The notes beneath the pieces are model-generated. The model was given only the letters and a program-made list of their open reading frames with translations, was not told where the DNA came from and ran no database searches. The position numbers and the translations under genes are program-made. From Epiperipatus broadwayi (Eukaryota; Onychophora; Udeonychophora; Euonychophora; Peripatidae), in assembly GCA_028023455.1 (NCBI GenBank), contig JAQFVV010006274.1, positions 742,001 to 806,000 on the forward strand: a stretch of 64,000 bases of DNA, written 5' to 3'. This document shows, in pieces, positions 13,870 to 28,600 of the stretch; the stretch's first letter is position 1; every line of letters starts with the position of its first letter.

Positions 13870-14815
13870 CTGTACTTATATCTAAATCAATCATCATTTG
13901 CTTATTTCTTATATCCCATCCATTCTCCTTTTTGATAATATTACAATTTAAAAGCCCCCATCCCCCTTTAAGTTTCCCGAATTATATTCTTTAAATATCA
14001 GACTCCCTAAAACTTCACTTCCCTGTTTTCCTAAGTGCAATCCATGTTTACTATATAATTCCCCTTTTCCAATAAACCAATCCAATACATCCACAAACAC
14101 ATTATTTCTCTCACACAAATTTTTTTACTCTCATTTATAGAACATGCCCTGTCTAACAAATGCCTCTTATCAAACTTGGTAATACTCCAGCTATCCCTAC
14201 TCTTACTTTAATCTCCCTCAAATTCCTAATCAATTCTACATACTTATCCATTACTCTCTCTGATGACTAACAAATTATTAGTCCCTACCATAACATATAC
14301 ATCTCTACTACCTTGCTTTCTTACTTTATCTGTCACATCCCTAATTTTTGCTCCAGGCAAACATATTCTTAACATACCTGCTTCCATTTTCCCTTGCAAT
14401 TATATCCCCACATTCTCTTATTAGTGAATCTCCTATCAATACTGTCTCATAGTCTACTTTCTCTACACCATCTGTAACCTTTTCTACCATCTTCTGTACC
14501 TCCTTATCCATTTCTTCCTTATCATTTCTACTCAATAATTCCTTTATCTCATCACACTTCATCTCTAACAATTTTAATTTTACTTCTACATCCTTCACTT
14601 CTTCCTCTATCTTACTTATTCTCTGGCTAACCATCTCCATTGCATTACTACTTTCTCCACCCATATTTGCTGACACTTCACTAAAACCATACTCTGTCCT
14701 ATCTTCCTTAACTACATTTTGCTCCCTCTCCTCTGACTTTCTAGACTACCTACACTTAGAAACCACTTTCTCACCTTTTTTATCACATTTACACACTGCC
14801 TACATAACCAGGGCA
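13870..14815 (-). pseudogene. LINE ORF1: coiled coil plus SGNH-esterase-like domain
   Basis: Minus-strand ORF1 remnant. From 14676 it reads MSANMGGESS then a heptad-like, charged coiled-coil stretch (residues about 17-75, rich in E/K/L), then VLIGDSLIRE at about 14410-14439, the GDSL block of SGNH hydrolases. The last block, normally DGLHLG (catalytic Asp and His), is HGLHLG near 14030-14050, so the Asp is lost here; a second copy at 14913 keeps DGLHLG. ORF1 esterase domains are known in CR1/L2-type LINEs. Upstream VCKCDKKGEKVV at about 14740-14780 looks like the last Cys pair of a PHD-type finger. Stops between blocks show decay. Confidence 0.75.
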
Positions 14816-15268
14816 TGTTCTATAAATGAGAGTGAAAAAATTGTGTGAGAGAAATAATGTGTTTGTGGATGTATTGGTTTGGTTTATTGGAAAGAGGGAA
14901 TTATATAGTAAAGATGGATTGCACTTAGGAAAACAAGGAAGTGAAGTTTTAGGGAGTCTGATATTTAAAGAATATAATTCGGGAAACTTTTCAAGGGGGG
15001 GGGGGCTTTTAAATTGTAATATTATCAAAAAGAAGAATGGATGGGATATAAGAAATAAGCAAATGATGGTTGATTTAGATATAAGTATAGATGTGGAAAG
15101 GGAATGGTTCTGTAAGATTAATGGTAAGAAAGTTTGTTATAAACATAATGGAGAAGAAAGAAGCAAAAGAATTTATAAAAGGGTAGTTAGGAAAAAAGAA
15201 ATTGTTAAAATTGGGTTTTTGAATATGCAAGGTGGTAGGAGACCAGAAAAGTGGCTGGAATTAAATGA
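14816..15268 (+). pseudogene. inverted second copy of the LINE ORF1/endonuclease junction
   Basis: Reads KKLCERNNVFVDV, then DGLHLGKQGSEVLG (14913-14954), then KEIVKIGFLNMQGGRRPEKW ending at LELN, on the plus strand. This is the same protein segment as 13680-14148 on the minus strand, so the two form an inverted repeat of about 450 bases with a spacer of about 670 bases. It interrupts the ORF1 PHD-like finger: VECTVCAEVYH reads up to 15269 on the minus strand and VCKCDKKG resumes below 14816. Similarity to the minus copy ends within GAATTAAAT at about 15267. The plus copy keeps catalytic residues lost in the minus copy. Confidence 0.75.
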
Positions 15269-15420
15269 TACACCTCAGCACACACTGTACACTCTACCAG
15301 TGCTCGCCTAATTCCTTTCTGCCGATCGTATGTACATTGTGCCATACAAATGCAATCCATATTTTTATTTTTCAAGTCACCTATTCTATATTTGACTTTA
15401 TAATACCTCCTATTCTTCAA
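15269..15420 (-). pseudogene. LINE ORF1 N-terminus with PHD-like finger
   Basis: Minus-strand start of ORF1, about 48 codons: MKNRRYYKVKYRIGDL..., then MDCICMAQCTYDRQKG and VECTVCAEVYH. The C-x-C ... C ... C-x-x-C ... H spacing resembles the first half of a PHD finger, which some CR1/L2 ORF1 proteins carry before the coiled coil and esterase. It breaks off at the inverted segment. A start at Met 15420 is plausible because the repeat monomers of the 5' region begin just upstream. Confidence 0.55.
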
Positions 15421-15900
15421 ACAGCCTGATCAAACTATAACCACGTATTTTCTAATGTTAGGCCTCCCAAACATTGCCTTTTTTCTCAAAATAAATGTCT
15501 ATTTTAAAATTTAAAAAACCTTCAGTATCAAACTTAACTAAAACGAATTAACTTTACATACAACTTTTTTATATAAATACCTCTTTATAATACCTCTCCT
15601 ATTCTTCAAACACCATTATACAGAAAAATAAAAAACTTTTTTACTTTTTCCCAAACCTGATCAAACTATAACATTAGGCCTCCCAAACATTGCCTTTTTT
15701 CTCAAAATAAATATCTATTTTAAAATTAAAAAAAAAAACCTTCAGTAACAAACTTAACTAAAATGAATTGAACTTACTTAAAACTTTTTTATAAATATCC
15801 TTACGCTAACACACATTCAACAAGAACAACTTGTTTTTTTTTTTAAATTTAAATGGCGAGCGAAAACCTTTCAAACAGTTAAACACAAAATTTCCAATTT
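15421..15900. repeat. tandem monomers in the LINE 5' region
   Basis: A unit of about 235 bases starting CTGATCAAACTATAAC and continuing GGCCTCCCAAACATTGCC occurs at about 15424 and again at about 15657; each ends with ACTAAAA and a run of CTTTTTTATA. They lie immediately upstream of ORF1 on the minus strand, where some LINEs carry repeated promoter monomers. The last copy is truncated. Confidence 0.7.
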
Positions 15901-18374
15901 TTCAAATAACTCACTCTCTCGATCACAATTTATATTTTCATACACAATAATTAGTCTTTATAGTGCTGCCCTCAAAAGATCAATCTCACACCCAATTAAC
16001 AATAGGCTAAAAAAAATTTTAAAAATATCAAAATTTTAAAAATATTAAAATTTAACTTTGCTCTTTGTCTTATTCGTGTAATGTATTTATATATAGCTCT
16101 GGCTTGGACACAGGTGCCTTCTGGGCATTATTCTTCTCTGCCTAAGGGGCTGTGGTGGCACAATATTTAAATTGTATTGGTGTAGATCAAATTTATAAGT
16201 TATAATTGTATCATATTTCCTAATGTTATTTTATAAAAGAATAAAAGTGTGCTTCACTTCATGTGTATAAGGGATTAATGATAAAGATTTTTAATTATAA
16301 TTTTTTCTTTTAATTTTTATAGTTTGTTCCTTGCCTTTGAATTTAGTCATTTTTAATATTATGTTGTTATGATGCATGTGTTGTACAGTCGTTTATGACA
16401 AAGTTGTTAATAAACAGAAATAAATATAAAGTTTTTTATAAACTTTGTCAATTTTGAACTTTTAATTTGATATATGTTCATTTTATTTATATGTTATGTG
16501 AGGAATTAAATATTTCCTTCTGTAATAATGTTTGTGGGTATTGTTCATTTTGGAAATCATATTTCATTTGGATTACTTTTACTATATTTATATATGTAGT
16601 CTATAGTGGATTCTATATCAAAAAGATTGGTGTGCTGAATTATAACATTTTGATTGATGGAAGGGGGCTATTGGTGCGTGTGGGTATGTAAGATACAATA
16701 GGATATTTTTTTAAAATTTTGCCAGGAATGAACAAAGACTTGTCCTGTATGTTGATTTATTATTTGATTATTTAATTTTTTTATTTTTTTTATTTTATTC
16801 TCAAATGTAATTTTTCTCTCCATTTTTTAAAAATTTAATTTTATTGAACTGTGATATATTAATTATGAAATAATTCTACCTTTCAGAAATTACTGCTTTA
16901 GCAATTAAGAAAAAATGTAGCCTATGTTTTAATGATCATTTTCTCTGAAAACTTTATTACAATTCACCCTTCGTAATAAAAAAAAAATGAAATTAAAAAT
17001 TATTTGATTGAAAACATTGGATATTGATTAAAAATAATTTTTATTAGCTAAAATATATATAAAAAAAGTCATAATAATGTGTTAAATGTCAGTTAAGAAA
17101 TCTTTTGTGTTACATAAGTCAAAAGTTTATAAAAATGCTTGAATTGTCTAAAGTTTCAGCTTTTCCAACATAGGATTAACTTGGAAACCCATTGTATTGT
17201 TAAGTTCTTTGCAGAAATAATATCAGTTTGAATATGTCTTACCTTCTCCTTCATTATATTTAATTAAAAGTGAGTAGTTTTAAATCAAAATTAATAAATA
17301 TAATTGCAATCAAAATACATATAGTGTATCTACTGGGATTTAGATCTAATTCTAGTGAAACTTGGAAATTTTTTCAAATTTTAAATAAATTTAGGATTTT
17401 TTTTTCCAGGTATTTCACCCATAAACAATCCAGCTAACCATATTATTATTGGACTGTAAATAGGCATCAAACTATTCTTAGATAATAATAAGAAAGACAA
17501 ATGTAACTATCACTATCCAGAGTTTGATTAACCTAATTAATAATATTATATTTTTCACTTTATAGAAAGATGCTGAAAAAATCTTTGCATAGTAGTCAGT
17601 TATTTAAAGACAGTTAAACTATAGGTTATATTATTTTTTTATTTTTATATTTATATATTTTTTATATGATCTGAATTCTTTCTAACTATAGCAAACATTA
17701 GAGCTGGAATCTTTTTGTCATGCTATTGGTATTGTATAAAGAAATGAAACTTCTTTGTCAATTATAAATTAAACTTTCACTCCTCAGACAAAAGCACTGA
17801 TGGGTCTATCCAATTAGTGATGTTGGTTATTTGTTTATTTTCATTATGAATGAACAGTCTTGTAACTGAGCAACCATAAAAACAGTGGAATGAAGACCAA
17901 CATATTTAGAGTTATGTTGCTCCATATTTAATAATGTTTCATTTATAATATTCAGATTACTTGATTTTATGTGCATTTTTTTTATTTTTATGAATTTTCC
18001 ATTTATCTTCCATATATTGTTTTTCTGAAACAATTCATTTCTGTTACAATATACCAATACACATCTGGGATAAGTAATGTATATAGTCATTTTGCATTGG
18101 CATGACAATAGTAAATAAAGGGGTACTGAAAAGTTTATTAACAATATTTGGTTAAGACAGGAAATTACATATAAATATATTATTGTATTATGGTTAAATA
18201 AAATTTTAAATGCCTTAATAGCAGATTTCTCTTAAAATAGCAACTTCAGTAAAAGTTTGAATATAAAATAATTTTTTTCTTAGAAAAAAAAAAATTCTGT
18301 TGAAAATATCTTATTATCAGAATTTATAAAGCATTTATTAATTTTGATCTTTTTTAATTTTTATTTTTTTTTAG
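15901..18374. other. AT-rich non-coding sequence before UBR exon a
   Basis: No exon or element recognised. Less AT-poor text near 16090-16160 may be the outer edge of the LINE region. ORFs such as 16467-16691 and 17827-18144 have the composition of chance AT-rich frames. Confidence 0.55.
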
Positions 18375-18477
18375 ATTCTTCATCTAATAGGATATGCTCT
18401 TTATGAAGAAGAACAATCACATGAAATAAATAAATTATCTCAAGAGAATCCTATTTTTATTTTTACACAGAAAGCAG
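18375..18477 (+). CDS. UBR1/UBR2: UBR1/UBR2 exon a
   Basis: Reads ILHLIGYALYEEEQSHEI... and ends ...IFIFTQKA plus one base of a Gly codon. The T-rich tract and AG at 18373-18374 form the acceptor and GTAATT follows at 18478. The segment matches the UBR1/UBR2 stretch that in vertebrates reads VLHLIGMAL followed by an acidic EEE run and FTFTQK. It enters in phase 0, so the preceding exon ends on a complete codon; I could not find that exon in 1-18374. Confidence 0.85.
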
Positions 18478-19648
18478 GTAATTTAATTGAGTTTTACAAT
18501 TATTTATAATTTTTATTGTTCAAATCATTTGTTCTACATAATTCAGCTTCTCTATGCTTCATATATCTGCTCTCCTGTTTAAAATCATTTATTTTATTTT
18601 TATAACTTTGCCAATCCATATAGTATTAATATCATCATGTTTTTACGACAGTTTTGACTGTCACAGTAATCTTCTTCAGAACTATAACAAACATAATACA
18701 AATACATGAATACAAATATACATGAACATATAATTTTACAAGTTATATATATTTTATCTTATAATCATTATTTACATACCCACATATATCTTTATATACC
18801 TCTCGATATAATTATTACCTTTTTATATATTATACATTTTATTCTTTTTTATCTATATTTATCAATTAATACTTCCTATAATCATATGTATATATTAGTT
18901 TTATTTCATTTATTGATTAATAAGAATAAAATAAAAATAAATGAAATAAAAATAATATATGATTATAGGAAGTATTAATCGAGAAATATGGAATATAAAA
19001 AAGAGTAAAATGTATAGTATATAAAAATGTAATACCTATATAGAGAGATATATAAAGATATATGTGGGTATGTAAATAATGATTATAAGATAGAATATAT
19101 GTATATATATTGTACCCATTTAATTGGTACAGATAGATAAGGCAGGATTTGAAATGTAGCTATTTTTTAAAAAAATTTAAATTTAGGTAATTTTCTAATA
19201 TGTAATTATGATGTCATAGGTAGTAGGAGTTCAAACTCAGTAAATAGGAGACTATAAAGATGTTTAAATAGTTTAGTTATTTTAATATAAGTTAAAATAA
19301 TATAATATATGGTTTGAAAAACTTAATTTTAATTTATTATATTCAAAAGTTACTATAGTAATATAATAGCATAATTATAGTGATAAATATCTTATATAGC
19401 TTAAAAAGGCTGATCTTTAATGTATTATAACATATTTAAGGTAATTATTTTGCTTAAAATATTATTTAAGTTATAGTTAATTTAATATTAATCTAGAATG
19501 ATCTGAAAGTGTCGCATAGTCTAAGGTATTTGTGTGAGCTTTCTAGAGTTAGTAAATGAAAACTTTGATTTTAGCTTGTTAACAAAATTTGATACATTTA
19601 AAGGTTTCAATAAGTCTAGAAATAATGTTTTAAAATTAACAATTAAAA

Positions 19649-19693
<45 letters not shown>

Positions 19694-22600
19694 ATGTTTA
19701 AATGTAATATTTTGCTTGAAATCAATTTGACGGTCATTAAAAAATTTAAATTGTTTAAATAAAGATAAATTATTTTTAATAAAGTATTTATTATTTATAA
19801 GTGATAAATGGTTTAATGTAATATTTTAGAAAAACAATGACTCATAGTTTTTAAGCTTAATTTTAAAAAATGATATTGATTTAGTTATGTAAATTAGCAA
19901 GTATTTTACAGTCAGAATGAACCAATGAAATCACTAGATTAGGCTAGTATAAAATCAGAGGTTTAATCCAGTCTAGACAGAGTGAGACAGTGAAGAGTAC
20001 AAGATAGTGGTAGTAATAGTACAGTTTAGTTTGAAATTTATAATTAATATTTTTTTTAAATTCTGATAGTAGTAATTTTTTTAATAATTATTATTTCCTC
20101 TTAAAAATATTAAAAAGTATAATTTTAGTAACTATATTAACCAATGATTGAATAAACACAACTTCCCTATCCAAGGATTCTGCTTGAAACTTAATTTTAA
20201 ACTACAGTAATTTTTATAGAACATGATAATAGTCATTTGAATACTGGGATAATGCACACTAAATGCTGAAGATTATTTTACAATAAGAGCCAGAGGAGAT
20301 TTATGTAAGGAATTTAAATTTTTTATAAATAATATGCTTAGGTTGAATGACCATTTAACTTTAATACCTTTATCCTATTATAATGAGACTAATTTATCAA
20401 GAAAGCTTAAGTTAATAAGGAGGAACTGCACATTTTATAAAAAGAAATCATCATAATAGCAAGTTTGAGAAAAGAAGAGAAATGTTAAGACTTTGCATTT
20501 AAGTTACAAAAGTAGATTAAAAATATTTTTCCTTATGACATGCCTGAGTAACTATTTTGTTGTATGAATGCTAATAACACATTTTACATTCTAATTTATC
20601 TTTAATCTAATCTAAATGGATTTTTTTTACATTTGAGAATGATGTATTGGAAGAAAAATTGGAAAAAGGACTTTGTACTTTTAAACGGACTTATTGATTA
20701 AATTAATAAATAAACTATATGCTTTGAAATGATTTTACACCTGTTTAAAAGATTGACATTATTTCAGTTAATAAATGTCTTGGATAGTATAACTATGATT
20801 GAAATATATATAGTTGAAATATATATGTTTTAAGGATGAAAGTCTTGAATATTTTAAAGAAAGAAATATTTACTTTTAGTTTAGTCTGCTGAAAAATTTA
20901 TACTAAATGAATAGTTTTATATTATACAATGTTTTACCTATGTTTTGAGTGATGGAAATGCAAATATAACATCTGTTATATTTATCACACTGTATCTGCA
21001 ATATACAACAGCTGGAATTAACAAAAATGTACATAAGAAATATTTTCACATAAATGAATTCTTGAATTATTGCTTTATAGAGATATTGCATGCCTGAATA
21101 GATGCTTAGGAAAAGACTTGAATAAACAATTATCTTTTCAGGATGTCCAATAGTTTTCCTAGATTTTGTTGGATTTAATTTTGTTATTTATGCATTTCAT
21201 TAAATGGTACTGATGGAGGAGTATGATTTTGTTCAGAACTTTCTGTCTAACTAGTCAGTGGGGGGAGATTTCTGAAAAGCGTTCAATTTACAGGAGGAAG
21301 AAACTTTTCATTACTTTAAAATTTCCTCATTATTTTTTTTAGTCTAACATTAGTATTTAGAATATTATTTGTTTTATTAAAAACTAACCTGTTATTCTAA
21401 TGTATTTTAAAAAATTTAAGTGTAAAATAGATTTTTTAACAATTATTACATTAAATAAAGGAAAATGGTTTTCAGAAAATAATTTTCTGACAGGTAATTA
21501 ATAATGATAATTTGTTTGAATGTATTGCCAAAGAAGTGGATCGCTGTTATGTGATTTCAATAATAGTTGAGATCACAGGTAATTTTGTTTATCATTTACA
21601 TTGCATTTGCTTGGTAATTCTTTTAAATGTTATATTTTTAGAATTAGTACTTTATCTTTTAATTATTGTATTGCTTGAATTACATAATGAATGGCTGAAT
21701 GAACTGTTGATGTAATTATCATTATATGTGTTTTATTTAAAAAAATGATGCAAGTGAAAGTTTTGAAATATCCAAGGATATTTTTTTAAAAAAAAATGTT
21801 TGCTTATCATAAATGCTTAAATCTACATATATTTTATAACATAGTTAAGTTATTAATGTATTATCTCTATGAATGTTATCTGTTAAGATACAGAGAATAC
21901 AGCAATACTGATTTCTAAATTATATAACGTAGTAACAAATAAATAAATGTATAAAATCAATGTATGTTTTATCAAGATCATTTGTGCTCAAAAACTTTTA
22001 AAACCATCTTGAAATGAATTTAGATTTTTGTTGTTTTTTTAGTAACATTGTTTGGAAATTATTTTAGATGATCGGGAGAGTAATTGTTATATGAAATCCT
22101 AGGTGTTTAGTCTTATGTTAAGAGGAGGTTATGTGTGAGCTGTATTGTCACACTTTGAATTCATTAAATATACAGGTAATAAAGGGCTATATATTATTTT
22201 TCCATGGACAGTTGCATTCCCTTATAGTCAATAATGGCTAGAATAAAGCCATAACACAAATTTTAGGTACCTGACAAATATGGACCTATTATTATTTTTG
22301 CACTGTATCCATGATGATGTTTTCTTATTCATTTGAGTTATTATTTTATACCTATACTATAATTGCTATCTATCACCACAAGAATCACGTCATAGAGGTT
22401 TATAAGATGATAATGTAATGGCTAAACTGTTAGAAATTGATAGTTAATGTGAAGGAAAGATGAGACATAAAAATTTCTATTGCAAATGATATTGAAATAT
22501 TTGATGCCTGGCATAATATAAATGATAGGAGAGGAATGATTAATATTTCCACAAGTATTAGAGATCATTTAGCTCAAAATAAATGCATATTTGAATTGGA

Positions 22601-25600
22601 GTGAAAGTGAGAATAATGAAAAATGGTTTGTATGCTAAGCTGAATGTAAAAATATGAAAATAAAGGAAATACAAAATATCAAACAATATAATTTATTAAT
22701 AGTTTTTTAAAATTTGTTAAAAAAAACGAAACCTATTTAAATAGAGAAAACCCATGAAATTATATTTGAAATATGTTTTGTATAAGTAGATAGTTTAAAG
22801 GGAGATATTCATATTTTCTTTACATTTTTACTTTGCTGAACTGCAAAGGAAATATTTTAATAATTTTGAAAATATTTTATTATCTATTGAGTTTAGGTAG
22901 GTGTATTTTAGATCTAAATTTATGTTTAAGAATTACAAAATATTAAATATATTTTTTCAATAGTATAAATGTATCATTAAATTTTTTATTAGAAATTGAG
23001 AGATTTATTTTAATTATTTCCTCACTACAAAACAATAGAATATTATTGTTTTATTAAATAAGGATAATATATTGTCACTATTGTTGTAAGATTTTATTTT
23101 ATTTCAAGTGGCCGGAATGAGGCTATCTTATTTTGTTTTACTTACTTGTAACATTTGTAGTATAAATATTTTAATTTTAGATAATGTCAATTTTTATGTA
23201 TATTTTTGTAAATATTTTTTAATTTTATAACATTATTGTAATAACTATAAAGTTGTTCAATCGTAATAAAATTGGTAATTGTTTTACAATTAATATCCTA
23301 GTTGACTTTTGGTTTGTCTGCATGATATTCATTTGATTTTTCATTTCACATGCATGATACATAGAAATGAATGATTTTAAAAATTTATTTTGCACATGAT
23401 TCATAAAGTTGGCTTAAAAGATTACTTCTATTATATTTGATTGAGTAATAAAGTATATAATTATTATTATTGTTGTAGAAGATATGATCATTGATGATTA
23501 TTATATAATGATCCAACGCCAATTTGAGATACTAGATATTACTATTATATTAAAATGTGTTATATTTTAAGACTATCACATAAAATAAATAAAGATTGTA
23601 TAATGTTTACTTCAAATCTTATTATTTTATTTATGTTTTATTGATAAACAGTAATTATTAAATAGATTTTATGTACAGAATCATTTACAGTATTCTAATT
23701 GCTTATTGTTGTTGTAAGTTATGTAAAGGTAGTTAGATATAATGTAAAATCCCTCATCCTATTTAACTACAGGGTCTTAATTAATTAATTTTTTTTTTAT
23801 TAGTGTTAGAAATGAACCTGAGATTATTTTTAAAAGAATTGTAAAATTTGTATTGAAAGACAATGAGTAAGAATTATTAGTTGATGTTAAATTTTTAATT
23901 AGTATTTTATTTTATTTTATTTTATTTTATTTTATTAAAGGAGTAGTAATCAATTTATTGTTATTTCCATAACAAATTTATAAATCTTTTATGTTAGGAT
24001 TACTATATGTTGTATTGTATATATAACATGAATTAAATTTAGCATTGTGATAATACTAGGGCCTTTTTTCTGCCATAATTGTTATTATTTTATCGTTGGT
24101 ACCTTTTTATCAAAAGGTATTTGTGAGAATATATAGGGTCCTAATTACTTCTTGCTCTTCGTATTATAATCTATAATAATGGAATATGGACTGTTAATGT
24201 TTTTAAGAAATGTTTTTTTTTATTTTAGGGTATTCAATTATAACTATGAGAATATTTACTCTTGGTTTGGCCTAACAATTGGAAAGTTATTTATATCTAA
24301 CCTTTTTTTCAAATGTCCACATTTTTTCTTTTTTCATTTTAATTTTTTAGTTAATAATTGGACCAGAAACTTGTGCCCATCAGCCAACTGTTCCAATTAT
24401 AAGTAGCCTGATGATTAATTGCTTATTATTATTTTTATTAATAGTAGTTTAAAAATGATATATTAATTATTTTAATATTTCTGCTATCACTATTGTTATC
24501 TTTTTTTAAAATTAAAAAACATACTAACAACTGCAATTGTTTTTTTTTGTTTTTTTGTAGGTAATATTTTACAGTTAATGGAATCTCTTGTAGGTCATCA
24601 TAATGTCGAAACTCATAAAGACTTGCTGAACTGGGCTGTACGGGTAATTTTATATATATATATATTTTGACTTTGTAGACTCCCCCCACTCCACCATATC
24701 CATTACATTTTGTTCCAAGGTCCCTAGTGGATAACGTAAATTATTACTTAGTAGCTCATGCTTTATTTACAATAATGTATTTAGTGCTTATTAGCACACT
24801 CACTCATATATAGAATATTGTTTCTTTTTAATGTTTTATATACACTTATCTATGATATGATTTAATTTAAATTTTGCAATAAACAATCAAATTGAGGTTA
24901 TCAACAAATAATTTTTTTTAAAAAAAAAATAGAATAAAGTAGAAAGCATATATATATGTATTAATATTTGTGTTTGCTAGATCATAATGCTTCAAAATAA
25001 AAATAAAATGTATTGTCTTTTTTATTATTTTTGTAAAAATAAAATTGTTTTTTATTATTGTTGCTATTTTGTGAATGGAATATTCATTTTTTTTAAACAT
25101 ATGGTGACTTCAGCATACATTTTTTTTTCCATTTGTAATTAAATTAGTAATTATGATTTAATCATTTTACAGATCCTTTTAGACTTTGTAAAATTGTTAT
25201 GATCGCTGTCTTTATTCTTTGAAGCCATTTCATATGAAATATCACATTTTTGGAGGAGAAAATAAAATGTAGAAAGACTGAAAGTGTGTCACTTAGATTG
25301 CAAAAAAATGACAGAATAATTGCACAAATCTTATAAAGGGCATTGCAAAACAAAATGATTCTTGCTCATATAATTTATATTTTTCTAAATAATTTGCTAA
25401 TTTTAATGCTCTTTTTTTTGTTTATATATATTAGAAATAGTATTAATGAAATAGCCATTATTGCGATAGTGGATATGGTAGTTCCAATGTATATCTACAT
25501 GTATTGATATAATTATGTGTATATTAGACATGATCAAAATAGTTTATTTGTGATTTAGTATGCTAGCTAAATGCCAGATTCTGAAACTGAAATAAATTGT

Positions 25601-28600
25601 GGCTCCAGTTAGCTTTATCATTTTTAATATTTGAACTTCTTTATCATGAATTCCCAAACAATAAACTGTTTGACTATTTGTCCTACATTGTTTGGTGCAG
25701 TAATTGAGTATCTATCTGGAAATCAAGATCATGGATTGCATTCCAGCTCTGTTATTCCTGATGCTCAGATTTCTTCTTATTATTTGTTTGAATTCTTTGT
25801 TATTCATTTGCTGATTTCTTTTTTTAATTGTAATACATGTGAAAATCATAGTGATTTTTTTTTCCATTTTATTAATTTTTTTAGTTTAAATTGTTTCTTA
25901 ATGAAAAATGTTATTTAAGAATTTAAAAAAAATTGAGATGTAAAGATTTTTTTTGTTAAAAATAGAAGTTGTAAAGAATCTAATAAAATAGTTTTTGAAA
26001 AAGTAGGAGACTATAGCCGTCCTTGATATAACATATACAATGAAATCCCAATTCTTTATTTTTCAAGGGAATAGAGAAAACAAACAATAAATATGGCAAA
26101 CCAATAGTATCATGAACCTATGTCAATTATAAAAAAGAATAATTTAATAATCGTAATTCATTTTTTAAATATATATAAAATACAACTGACTATTATCTTT
26201 AGATAAAAAAGTAACTATTGCCTATTTTACAGTACTTAAAAAATCTTTTAGTGATATTTAGTTTGTATCAAACTGATGTAACAGAAAAAAAAAAAAAATC
26301 TCTTGACTTCTGTTTTATGCAAATCTCATGTATTTATTCAAAGTTTAGTATATTTTGAGCCACCCTAAAACTTTAGTAGTATTGACCTGTATCTTTTCAT
26401 GATTATTTCTTATGTTATTGTAAAATGATCACTTGCTAATTGAGAATAGTGTGTTTGTTAAATTGGTTCTGTTTTTTTTTATGTTTGTAAGTGAGATTTT
26501 AAATGGAAAAGTAATTTGAAATTTATTATCAGCATTAGTCATAAAACTTTTTGAAAAATGTTAAGATTATTTTAAATATATTATATTATGTATAATTAAA
26601 AATTATAAAATTTTAATTTTCAGATCATTGTCAATAAAGAAAAACTAATCATATGTATGTGTATATATATATAATAATATACCTTTACTTTGCTTAGCGA
26701 AGGCAATTAGTTCACCAAAACTGTTTATTAAGCAAGAATATCGCATAAAGAACAAGTAGTTATAATGGTTTTCTATGGGAAAAAATTTGTCTGGTTCCTC
26801 GTGTAAAAATTACATTATAAGTTGTTAACAAACAACATAAACTAATATATATATATATATATAGTAATTTAAAAAAAACCTTAATGCACATTATATGCTT
26901 ATATAAACTGGGTATTATGCAAATATATACTTAAAATATGTTTATAGGTATGATAGAGAAATTTAAATCTGTGTAAAAAAAACTTAGCTTAAGGTTGTTT
27001 TTTCCAGTGATCCATTCATCAGTCATAATTATTCAGCTTTCTGGGTCATCAATTGCTAATTCTAAGATCCATCATTATGTTCATAATCCTTTGATCTTGA
27101 TTTTTTTTTTTTTTAAAAGGAGACCAGATGTTGACTGAGGATCTCTGGGGAAAAAGTCTAGAATGAAAATTGACATATTTCTTGGATTTTCTTTTCATAT
27201 GGAATGCCATGATTTTGGAAAGTTTTGATGTATCTAGATGGTTTGAGCACTCTGTTCTATTTTTCTTCTATTTCCATTTGATATAAGATATTCATTTCAG
27301 TTTCCAAGTCGAGAGATTTTTTTTGTTTTTTTTCAGGATCATATTAGTTGCTTCTATAAATATAGTTGAAAATGTATGGAGTTTTACATTTTTAAACATG
27401 ATTTCTAGAAATAAAAGCATCTTCTTAACTGTCCAAAAGTGCAGCAAAATAGATAAAGTGAAAATAAATTAGCAGTTAACAATTTTTGCATTCTTCCACG
27501 CTGAGGAAAATTCATACTGAAGTTTTATTTATTTAAATTTGTATTACTATATTATATTATATTATTTACATAAAATTATTTAAATTTAAAAAAAAAAGTT
27601 TAAATAACTTATTTAATTGATTATAAAGACTTGTTGTTTATCATTTGTGTGAGAATAGCAAAAGTAGCATACAATACATTATCAAAATTTAATTATAGTT
27701 AACTTCAAAAAAAAAATAATAGAGAAAATGTATCTAATGCAATCTATGTTTGAATATTGTAATCAAAATTTAAAGGTGTTTTTTTTTTAATAATATGTAC
27801 TATGCAAATCTAAGTAGCACTTTATATACAAATACGCTAGCGGTCACTATTTTTTTTTTTTGCTATGAGATATCACTTTTTATTAAGTTCCTTCCATAGC
27901 TATTTTCTTGGAAATGACTTAAAATTTTTAGATTAGTACAAAATATTTAAATAAATATTATAGATATGAATCTTTTTCAGTTTATTTGTATTGCATTTTT
28001 ATCATACAAAATTTATTATTAAACACATAATATATATAATTTTGCTCACATTTTTTTTCAATTGAAAATACATCAGCAGTACAATTCTGATATTATTCAC
28101 AATTCTGAAACAAATAATGAGATATTTTAAAATTGAAAAAATAGATTAAATGCTACTTGTAATTTAGATTACCAACTTCATTATTATGCAAAAAAAAAAA
28201 ATTTTTTAAAAATAATTACGATTAATAAATTACAAGATAGTGATTGTAATTTTTATCACAAGCAAAGTACTGTCAATAAAAATTTTAATTCATAAAAGTA
28301 AATACAGTGTACTGTTTTTAAACTAATGTACAGATTTTCAAATTTAATACAGTATTATTATATTTGGTTGTTGTACATCATTAAAATATATTTTTGATTA
28401 TTTATTACTATACTGAAAGAAGCACATTTTTTTTTTTTTGGTTTTGTAATCGTTAACAATGAAAATCTTTACTTTGGGTATCTCTTTTATGAAGTACTGA
28501 TTGGCCTTGCAAGAATTGTGGATGAAAAATTAAATACTATATTATATATTAATTAATCGGAAATTTGTAATCAAAATATTATATACAGCACAAATATTGT

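Noticed and set aside
19649-19692. Microsatellite as a finding
   Set aside because: Ordinary triplet run, common in AT-rich introns.
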